From positions 1 to 23,216 of the forward strand of contig CAZUTO010000029.1 in the NCBI GenBank assembly GCA_964623085.1: a stretch of 23,216 bases of DNA, in the 5' to 3' direction. Positions 17,129-23,216 of this stretch are shown here, piece by piece (position 1 is the stretch's first letter; every line of letters begins with the position of its first letter). The notes under the pieces are model-generated. The model was not told where the DNA came from, did no database searches, and saw only the letters and a program-made list of their open reading frames with translations. This DNA comes from CAZUTO01 sp964623085 (GTDB taxonomy: Bacteria; Pseudomonadota; Gammaproteobacteria; Pseudomonadales; GM7GCV1). The position numbers were made by a program, and so were the translations under genes.

Positions 17129-18117
17129 TTATATGTGCTTGGGTGAGTGAAGTCTTTTTTTGGATTAATGAAATTAATCCAAATGTCGCTCCATTGGCGT
17201 TTACCGGCCGGGTTCTGGAAGTGTTTTCCGATGATAGATCTGGCTTGTGCGATTATCCATCCTAGCGTCCAACATAGGTTCGCCGCGAGTAAGCCCGAGC
17301 GGCCAAATAGCAGGTAGAAGTATCTTGTTCTAGATTCGTAGAAGTATCGAGCTTGACGTTTGCGCTCGACAATATTGTCTTTTACCGGAGAGCTCCCACC
17401 ACGAAGATGGACCACCCTTGCTTCCGGGTGATTGTGAATGCGCCATCCGCTTTTGGATGCTCGCCAACAGAATTCGACATCCTCAAAATACATAAAAAAC
17501 CCGTCGTCTAAAAGTCCTACTTGTTCAAATACTTTTTTCCGAACCATGATGCAGGCGAAACTTGTCCATTCGTAGTCAGCCGAATGATCACTGACACGAT
17601 GAGCTGCTTCCATATTTGGAAAAAGCTTAAAGAATAAATCTGTTTTTGAGCTGGCTAGAAGTTGACCTAGCGGCCTGTGGAATCTGAAGCAACTTTCTTG
17701 AGGCTTACCGTCCCCATACTCAAGGCGCGGGCTAAGTAATCCAATGGAATCTTGGGCGGAAATAGCAGACAGCATGGCGGCGAGCGCATTGTCTCTAAGT
17801 AGCGTATCGCTATTAAGTAGCAAATAGAATTCTGCATCGGTGCTGTTAACTCCGATATTGTTTCCTGACGCGAAGCCGCCATTGGTGTCTGAGCAAATCA
17901 GCGTGATTTCGGGATAGTCGGATTGATCAATCCAATCACCGATTAATTCGACCGAATTGTCTGACGATTTGTTGTCTACAACAACTATCTTAGCGTTTAG
18001 ATCTCTTGCCTGCGAAATCAAAGATTTTAAACAATCGATAGTGAGCTCTGGCGTCTGGTAGTTAAGCAGAACAATACACAGCTGATAAGCTGAACTCTGA
18101 TTATACAGCGTTGTCAT
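17125..18117 (-). CDS. Glycosyltransferase family 2 (rhamnosyltransferase-like)
   Basis: The 330-residue GT-A enzyme starts with CIVLLNYQTPELTIDCL. Nucleotide-binding D48 is in VVVDNKSSDNS, and TNGGFASGNNIGV and the DXD-like LLLNSDT (D104) follow. The acceptor part is DDGFFMYFEDVEFCWRASKSGW with the probable base in the E212-D213 region. A hydrophobic segment at about 275-292 may anchor it to the inner membrane. The WbbL-like layout suggests transfer of a deoxyhexose such as rhamnose, but the donor cannot be read from sequence. It is the only glycosyltransferase in the window. A degraded copy of its start lies 136 bp upstream. Confidence 0.9.
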   Translation of the reverse strand: MTTLYNQSSAYQLCIVLLNYQTPELTIDCLKSLISQARDLNAKIVVVDNKSSDNSVELIGDWIDQSDYPEITLICSDTNGGFASGNNIGVNSTDAEFYLLLNSDTLLRDNALAAMLSAISAQDSIGLLSPRLEYGDGKPQESCFRFHRPLGQLLASSKTDLFFKLFPNMEAAHRVSDHSADYEWTSFACIMVRKKVFEQVGLLDDGFFMYFEDVEFCWRASKSGWRIHNHPEARVVHLRGGSSPVKDNIVERKRQARYFYESRTRYFYLLFGRSGLLAANLCWTLGWIIAQARSIIGKHFQNPAGKRQWSDIWINFINPKKDFTHPSTYK

Positions 18118-18266
18118 TTCAATATGCCTTAGAATTCAGACCTTTAGACGACAGATCATTTTAATACTCGGGCATGCTCATTTGACGGGCGAATTGTCAA
18201 CTATTGCAACAAAATAGTCATTAGGCCGAATTCTGATTATGCGGCGTTGTCATTCCAATATGCCTT
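18092..18266. repeat. Imperfect direct repeat, 2 x 39 bp
   Basis: 18092-18130 and 18228-18266 match at 35 of 39 positions, and all four differences are transitions. Weaker similarity continues about 16 bp further right (10 of 16). The offset is 136 bp. The left copy covers the start codon and leader of the intact GT2 gene; the right copy covers the relic start. Confidence 0.9.
18221..18253 (-). pseudogene. Relic of a duplicated GT2 gene start
   Basis: On minus, ATG at 18253 opens a frame reading MTTPHNQNSA and then stop (18221-18223). The intact GT2 gene starts MTTLYNQSSA. The similarity includes the leader before the ATG (AAGGCATATTGGAATG against AAGGCATATTGAAATG). This is a decayed duplicate of the gene's 5' end, or the remnant of a lost second glycosyltransferase. 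It lies between the upstream sulfotransferase stop (18280) and the intact GT2 start (18117). Confidence 0.65.
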
Positions 18267-18279
18267 TAAGTTTAGGCCT

Positions 18280-19209
18280 CTATTTGAGGTGAGTCTTATC
18301 AACTTCTCTTTTTCTTGCCAAGAGAGGTTTTCTGAAAGAAGTGACTCGAAATATTTCGCAGAATCTAAGCCCAATATAAAGCCAAAAACCATATCGTTTT
18401 ATTGCAAACTTTTGTCTATAAATAATATCTTCGGTATTTAGTGCAATTAACGCCACTTGGGAGGGGCCACGTGGGCTTTCGAATTGTCTAGCATAGCAGG
18501 TATTTTCCATTTGCTCTTTCGCTTTGCACTCAACCAGTTCGATATCGCGGGGTTTAAGCTTGGTTTTCCATTGATTAATCAGTGATGGGTCGGGTTTTGA
18601 ATATGAGCTATGCTGACTGTAGTCAAGCATGGCATCTTTGTATTCAACCCCAAAAAAATCGCATACCGCGCCCAATGTTTTTTCTGGTTCACTAACGAGT
18701 TCTTCGAACCGTAATTCATGTATTTTTTCTTTCGGCGCTTCTGATGCGAGTTCTTGCCACGATTGCTCGGTAGCCACCCAATGATCTACACCGTAGTAGA
18801 CGTTACCGGACCATCCCATTCCTATAGAAGACCGAGATACATCTCTTGGATCGCGAATGAGATGAACAAATTGAGCATCGGGAAAATATTTGTATGCGAG
18901 GGAAAAATTCCGATGAATATTTAAGCATAAGATATTGGAATCAGTGGACATTTGTTCAACAAAAGAATGCAGCATGCCGCTGTAGTCCGAAATCGCCGTA
19001 TCCAGAAGCAAGTTTTTCGAAATAAAGATTCTATCTTCGCTGAGATAATCCACCAGCTCTCCTATTTCAGGTTCTTTCTGTTTTTCGCTGTGAAGATCGA
19101 AAAAGAAATCAAACTCCCCAGGATTACTTATTTCTGGATGAGCATTTAACATAAGGTGTGTCATTGAGGTGCCTGACCTTAATGCGCCACAGAGGAATGC
19201 CAGCTTCAT
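18280..19209 (-). CDS. Sulfotransferase family protein (Sulfotransfer_3 type)
   Basis: A 309-residue protein with the 5'-phosphosulfate loop FLCGALRSGTSMTHLML (residues 5-21) and the 3'-phosphate-binding block FVHLIRDPRDVSRSSIG (R119). LRFEELVSEPEKTL and FFGVEY follow, all typical of PAPS-dependent sulfotransferases. It is only distantly similar to the other sulfotransferase in this window, so the two probably modify different positions or acceptors. The ATG at 19209 is preceded by AAGG at good spacing. It is the first gene of the minus operon that continues into GT2 and the second sulfotransferase, after the relic region. The C-terminal 50 residues are basic. Confidence 0.87.
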   Translation of the reverse strand: MKLAFLCGALRSGTSMTHLMLNAHPEISNPGEFDFFFDLHSEKQKEPEIGELVDYLSEDRIFISKNLLLDTAISDYSGMLHSFVEQMSTDSNILCLNIHRNFSLAYKYFPDAQFVHLIRDPRDVSRSSIGMGWSGNVYYGVDHWVATEQSWQELASEAPKEKIHELRFEELVSEPEKTLGAVCDFFGVEYKDAMLDYSQHSSYSKPDPSLINQWKTKLKPRDIELVECKAKEQMENTCYARQFESPRGPSQVALIALNTEDIIYRQKFAIKRYGFWLYIGLRFCEIFRVTSFRKPLLARKREVDKTHLK

Positions 19210-19478
19210 ATGTACTGCCTTTTTTTATGCGTCTGCATCTGTTTATGCCTTGAATTCATGACAGGTTGCTATGTGAAATATTGAATTTAATGAGGCAAGC
19301 TTTCTGTTGAAGCTTAGCTTCATAGTGATCACTTCTGTTTAAGTCAAATATATGCCTGAACTTGATAGCCTTTCAAATACGTCAATACAGGGATACTTCA
19401 TCATAGAGTATTGTCGATTTGTGCGCTCATATTTGGGTATATATATGTAGGTCGAAACCATTAGGTGTTTGTGGCTGC

Positions 19479-21155
19479 CTATTCGATAGATTGATCCTGA
19501 GATAGCAACATCATAATGGCATCGTGTTTCGGGCTGCTTGTTTGATCTTGTTTTTCAAGCACGCCCCAGCTGCCCCACTTTGAGGGTTCTCCGATAAGGC
19601 TAAAGTTCATTGCTAGCCCGCCGTCGTTATCGAACCAAGTCTTGTAATACTCTATGTATGCCGTTCCCATTCTCTTATCGCGGTTTGCCTCTATGAAGAG
19701 TTCCGTTACTTGTTCGTTGTTCTCAAAACCGCCTGTACCTGCCAAATGCTGCCCTGCCTCGTAGGCGACTAACTCAACATCGTACTTTTTCGCGAGCTCT
19801 TTGTTCTCAAGCATCCATGATCTTGCCTCTGGCAATGCAATCTCTTCTAGTTCAACAAATAGTGTATCGAGAGGCTTCCTTAATTTTGTCCACTCGAGAA
19901 CTTTTTCCTTTTCTTTTCTTCCTAGATAACCGCCGAAATATGGCGCTATAGCCAGCGCTTCAATACCATGGTCGACGCATGTCGCTTTTGGGTTGTCCTT
20001 CCAAAGAGGACATGCGAGCGCTTGCTCTCCAACCCAGACGTTTGCAGCTTGGCTGCCCATCACGCAGGAAATTTGCTCGGCATTTTCTGCGAATACATCT
20101 TTCCATATCGTGCAGATTTCGGCTGTGCGCTTGCCATGCCAATTTGCCACCTTGGTCGTATCAGCAACACTTGAGTCTGGCCATAGTGCTTTCGCTTTAT
20201 TTGCTATCCATCGATATTGGGGGAAAGCTTGATTCCAAGTTTCGTTAGAGTATTCGATGTATAGGGTTTTTGAGGTTTGTATATTGTCCTTAACTAGGGT
20301 TGCAAAATTCTGCACGTATCCATCGTCTATTTGATGCGGCAGCGTAAACCAAGGAGAGGTGTCCAGCACATTGGCAAGCTCAACCATCACTTCTATAGGG
20401 ACGCCGCGTGCGTTATCTTCTTGTGAATAGGTCGCTGTCTCCGGTTTCAACCGATCTTCCCAATGGACAGTTTCGTTACCATTCGTTGCCATCCAGTCCA
20501 TGAAGCGTATTGCTTGATACGGCCTCAATTGATTCAAAAAAGTTTGATCAAAAGTGGTTGATGTTTCTGCATGTTGTGGATTGGAGTCGGTGATCTGAAT
20601 ATTTTTTATGTAGTCCCCTGTTTGTTCGGGATCTGTCTCGAGGATTTGGAGCAGCAATTTCCCTGGATTCTTAGACACTCTTATATGGTCGATGCCGTTT
20701 TCGCGATCTCTCTTCAATAGCTTGGCATCTAGTCCATATGCTATTTCACCAGAGCCCTCGTAAGTGACATAGTAATTTCCTACCGGTATACCTTGCATAA
20801 GTGTGGATGCTATAGAAAAGCCCGGAACAGAGCGTTCGGGTAGAGACATGACCCATCCATGCTCATCTAATTCTAGCCTGTCAGCTTCCTTGGTGTCCCA
20901 GCTATTAGAGCAATCGCGCTCTAGTCTTTCAGAGCATTGCGTAAACCAAGGGTGAGACTGTTTGAATAGGTTAGTGAATGGACGTTGATTGCTCCATGAA
21001 CTAATACCGGACAGGTTTGTGCCGATAGGATAATCTGCCGATGCAGAGGATGATGCGATCGCAATAAGCAGTATTGAACTAGGCCGCAATATGCGAACAA
21101 TCAACATTTGCATGAGTCGTTTCAATATGTTTTGTGGGCACATTTTCGATATCAT
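19479..21155 (-). CDS. Secreted clan GH-A-like (beta/alpha)8 glycoside hydrolase family protein
   Basis: Numbering is for the 562-residue frame opening at TTG 21167. The signal peptide ends SSASA-D near residue 45. An N-terminal beta domain follows (GTNLSGISSWSNQRPFTNLF), then a catalytic-barrel-like region: LRPYQAIRFMDWMATN, GVPIEVMVELAN, YIEYSNETWN (N308-E309, a clan GH-A acid/base signature), GSQAANVWV, LAIAPYFGGYLG and LVAYEAGQHL (E470, candidate nucleophile). The C-terminal WGSWGVLE block is typical of proteins often labelled cellulose-binding. Substrate unknown. I choose ATG 21155; Met20 or Met22 would give a more compact signal peptide, and none has a good Shine-Dalgarno. It may trim or bind the exopolysaccharide made next door (inference). 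Confidence 0.75.
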   Translation of the reverse strand: MISKMCPQNILKRLMQMLIVRILRPSSILLIAIASSSASADYPIGTNLSGISSWSNQRPFTNLFKQSHPWFTQCSERLERDCSNSWDTKEADRLELDEHGWVMSLPERSVPGFSIASTLMQGIPVGNYYVTYEGSGEIAYGLDAKLLKRDRENGIDHIRVSKNPGKLLLQILETDPEQTGDYIKNIQITDSNPQHAETSTTFDQTFLNQLRPYQAIRFMDWMATNGNETVHWEDRLKPETATYSQEDNARGVPIEVMVELANVLDTSPWFTLPHQIDDGYVQNFATLVKDNIQTSKTLYIEYSNETWNQAFPQYRWIANKAKALWPDSSVADTTKVANWHGKRTAEICTIWKDVFAENAEQISCVMGSQAANVWVGEQALACPLWKDNPKATCVDHGIEALAIAPYFGGYLGRKEKEKVLEWTKLRKPLDTLFVELEEIALPEARSWMLENKELAKKYDVELVAYEAGQHLAGTGGFENNEQVTELFIEANRDKRMGTAYIEYYKTWFDNDGGLAMNFSLIGEPSKWGSWGVLEKQDQTSSPKHDAIMMLLSQDQSIE

Positions 21156-21221
21156 TTTAAGGATCAACGGTGATCGAGCAGACGTTTCTTTCCTTCGCTA
21201 AAAAATTTGAACTAATACATG

Positions 21222-21250
21222 CAAAGCTTATCCAATGTCGCCAAGCTTTG
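21222..21250. repeat. Inverted repeat CAAAGCTT/AAGCTTTG
   Basis: Arms at 21222-21229 and 21243-21250 are perfectly complementary over 8 bp with a 13-nt spacer. It lies about 65 bp upstream of the GH-A-like gene, in its probable leader or promoter. Confidence 0.5.
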
Positions 21251-21263
21251 TAAGAAGAAAACA

Positions 21264-21277
21264 CTGCCGTTCGGCAG
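21264..21277 (-). terminator. GC-rich hairpin followed by T-rich run on minus, possible attenuator
   Basis: CTGCC-GTTC-GGCAG forms a stable stem-loop. On minus it is followed by TGTTTTCTTCTT, a broken U-tract. It sits upstream of the GH-A-like gene, so it would act as a leader terminator or attenuator if transcription starts further right. The U-tract is imperfect. Confidence 0.3.
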
Positions 21278-21708
21278 GAAAATGCGACTTTCAGAGCCAA
21301 GGCCAAACAGTTTTGAGAAGTAGTATCAAAATTGCCCCGTTCTGGCCGTTTTAAAGCACAGAATTGTTTGGTCTAAGTGGATCGCGCTGAGACAAATATC
21401 GAATTTGGATTTCTAGGTATTTATATGTCGGCAATAAGCGTTTATCTCAAATTATTGTCAAGGCTTCTTTCGCAGATATGGATAGATTTTGGGTATCAAA
21501 ATATGACATTCCAAATTTAGTTTGAAGTACGTCACGTTTTTGTCATTGATGAACAAAAAAGTTCGCCTTTTGTCACATTTTCTCTGGCAATCAATCACGA
21601 TTGAAAATAACCTCCCGCCTCGCCTAGAGGATCGCATTGATTTCTCAGGTATTTGGATTTTCGACTTTCGATTTGTTGTAAACATTAACGAGTAGATTTG
21701 TACCTTTT

Positions 21709-23216
21709 ATGAAAATTGTTGCTCCTCTCCCGACTTGCTTGAAAAACATCTTTGCCTCCTCCCTCACTGTCTTCTTCTCAGCTGTCATGATGCATGGCGC
21801 TGTTGCTCAGCAGATACCCAATACTGTGCAACCCGAGCCTGGTACCCTGATAGAGCATACCGGTACGCAGATGGGTCGGTTGGCACTTATAGAAATTCTT
21901 GGGGATTACGTCATTACGATACCTGAGATACCATCAAGCCCACCCAATAGTGATTTTCTTATGCGTGCTTGGGATATATCTAACCCAAGTTCGCCAAGGG
22001 TTGTGGGGACTTTTGGAGTAACTGAGCATCCGTTTTTGGCTCATGGCCTCATAAAACGAGGGAATGAAATACTTATCGGTGGCAACCGAGTCCAGGGGAT
22101 GGATGCGATTCGTATAGATCAAAATGGCAACTTGTCGCGGGGGTCTTGGACTGGTCCTCAGGGTCATTTCGGCAAATCTGGAATGATGCGACCTTGGGCT
22201 GCACGAGATTTCTGGACATATAATCCTATATCAGGCGACAGCTGGCTGGAGCTAGATGGTGAAAGGATGGCCGAATGGGATCACATAGGACTGACCGGCG
22301 TGATCGGTTTTGCTTCTTTTATGGGCAATATCATGCTCTATGCATCAGACCAATCAAAGACGGGTGTCGCAGCCTACGATATATCTGACCCGACCAACCC
22401 TAGATTATTGGACGTACTTAATTTGCAAGGTACGCATCCCGAGCTTGGTGGGGAGTATGGAATAGGTGGGTATTGGTCTGAAATATATGGCCACTATATG
22501 GTATGGGCGCGTCGTGGCGATAATCCTGGTATTCAGGTCGTTGATTTTTCAGACCCAGAGAATCTGCGTCTTCATTGTGAGTTTTTGGCTAGAGATCCAG
22601 CGCATGGTCTTGATCGAGGTAGCAATACTGATTTCGGGGATCCGCAGTATGTTGGTTTTCAGGACGAATACATCTTTGCCGAACGCTATAAAATCAATGT
22701 AGAAACCTGTGAGCCAGAGCTTGTGTTGGACGAAGTCGCTAACGGTCTTGATACCAGTCAATATTCGCGGCCCATAGGAAACCTTTTATTGACAGGTGGT
22801 CTTGATAATTTTCGGATTAATAGTCCCAACTCGGCTGGCTTAGGCATATGGTCGCATCAGTCAGAGCGAGATACTCGCGCGCCTTTTGTTGCTTATCATA
22901 TCCCTGAAGCTGGTCAAACGGGCTATCCGGTGATGGCGCCAATCAGCTTAATGATCCCTGAGACGCTGCGTTCCGAAACGATTATCCCAGGTGAGACATT
23001 GATCCTCACTGAAATCGGCGGAGGTGAAGTAGAAATCGACTATGTGCTTTCGCACACGGGCGTGCTCACTGTTGACCCAATCGAACATCTTGATGTAAAC
23101 ACGACCTACGAAGTGAGGTTGTCTGGGATTCAAGACGCTGTGCGCAATGAGATGGCACCTCATGTGTTCCGATTTTCAACAGGAAATTCGGTCAGTGGTG
23201 CGGCTGGTGGAACTGG
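21709..23216 (+). CDS. Secreted LVIVD-repeat beta-propeller and Ig-like protein, 3' end cut by window
   Basis: The frame is open from ATG 21709 to the window end (502 full codons) with no stop. The signal peptide ends GAVA-Q near residue 33. Repeats of the LVIVD type follow: AWDISNPSSPRVVGTF (88-102), YDISDPTNPRLLDVL (223-237) and VDFSDPENLRLHCEF (278-292). These are typical of bacterial surface beta-propellers. Residues about 410-492 look like a Big_5/SbsA-type Ig domain (PISLMIPETL to APHVFRFSTG), followed by a Gly/Ser/Ala linker that probably leads to further domains. No enzyme motif is visible. It is divergent from the GH-A-like gene. The start has no strong Shine-Dalgarno but fits the signal peptide. 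Confidence 0.8.
   Translation, partial: MKIVAPLPTCLKNIFASSLTVFFSAVMMHGAVAQQIPNTVQPEPGTLIEHTGTQMGRLALIEILGDYVITIPEIPSSPPNSDFLMRAWDISNPSSPRVVGTFGVTEHPFLAHGLIKRGNEILIGGNRVQGMDAIRIDQNGNLSRGSWTGPQGHFGKSGMMRPWAARDFWTYNPISGDSWLELDGERMAEWDHIGLTGVIGFASFMGNIMLYASDQSKTGVAAYDISDPTNPRLLDVLNLQGTHPELGGEYGIGGYWSEIYGHYMVWARRGDNPGIQVVDFSDPENLRLHCEFLARDPAHGLDRGSNTDFGDPQYVGFQDEYIFAERYKINVETCEPELVLDEVANGLDTSQYSRPIGNLLLTGGLDNFRINSPNSAGLGIWSHQSERDTRAPFVAYHIPEAGQTGYPVMAPISLMIPETLRSETIIPGETLILTEIGGGEVEIDYVLSHTGVLTVDPIEHLDVNTTYEVRLSGIQDAVRNEMAPHVFRFSTGNSVSGAAGGT

Larger units (their letters stand above)
21156..21708. other. Divergent intergenic region with hairpins
   Basis: About 550 bp between two divergently transcribed genes for secreted proteins. 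It holds an 8-bp inverted repeat (21222-21250) and a tight hairpin (21264-21277). A minus frame at 21458-21685 has no family features and is not called. No clear sigma70 promoter was found by eye on either strand. Confidence 0.5.

Noticed and set aside
16214..21155. PEP-CTERM sorting signals in secreted proteins
   Set aside because: The EPS genes resemble exosortase-type loci, so I looked for C-terminal PEP-TM-Arg tails; none of the secreted proteins with a visible C-terminus has one.
21458..21685. 75-codon minus frame in the divergent intergenic region
   Set aside because: Lys/Arg-rich and without family features or a ribosome binding site; probably chance.

Overview
The window reads as chromosomal DNA of a gammaproteobacterium, probably a marine or polysaccharide-using one. 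The evidence is a tmRNA whose tag reads ANDDNYALAA (the pseudomonad-type tag), a nearby smpB, and several secreted carbohydrate-related proteins beside an exopolysaccharide locus. Codon use is moderate in GC and looks uniform. I see no transposase, integrase, phage gene or CRISPR array. One 100-N run (1318-1417) is an assembly gap of unknown true size.

Layout. (1) 34-2765, minus: a large secreted multidomain protein (signal peptide, CBM-like domain, barrel-like domain, two tandem LamG-like domains) interrupted by the gap. (2) 2996-5465: the trans-translation region. ssrA (tmRNA) and smpB are both on minus, separated by a plus-strand APH-type kinase-fold gene. A small NrtS-type membrane protein overlaps the 3' end of smpB. 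(3) 5611-7633, plus: a pair of exported DUF1566 (Lcl C-terminal domain) proteins, the first a lipoprotein with FN3-like and EF-hand-like segments. (4) 8141-16193, plus: a Wzx/Wzy-type exopolysaccharide operon in the order short OPX exporter, outer-membrane beta-barrel, Wzz-type chain-length protein, BY-kinase-like ATPase, ExeA-like ATPase, Wzy-like polymerase, Wzx-like flippase. (5) 16214-19209, minus and convergent: sulfotransferase, glycosyltransferase family 2, sulfotransferase, with a decayed duplicate of the glycosyltransferase start between two of them. (6) 19479-21155, minus: a secreted clan GH-A-like protein, divergent from (7) 21709 to the window end, plus: a secreted LVIVD-repeat/Ig-like protein cut by the window edge.

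Working model (inference): regions 4 and 5 together make and export a probably sulfated exopolysaccharide. The GT2 adds a sugar and the sulfotransferases modify the glycan or its precursor. Wzx flips the repeat unit, Wzy polymerises it, the Wzz/kinase pair sets chain length, and a minimal OPX plus a separate beta-barrel forms the outer-membrane exit. Regions 1, 6 and 7 may encode secreted partners that bind or trim glycans. No initiating sugar-phosphate transferase, exosortase or nucleotide-sugar synthesis gene lies in the window, so the locus is either split or continues elsewhere. The points most worth a second look are the bipartite OPX/beta-barrel export pair, the two sulfotransferases, the relic GT2 start, and the LamG gene broken by a gap whose 100-N size creates a false frameshift.
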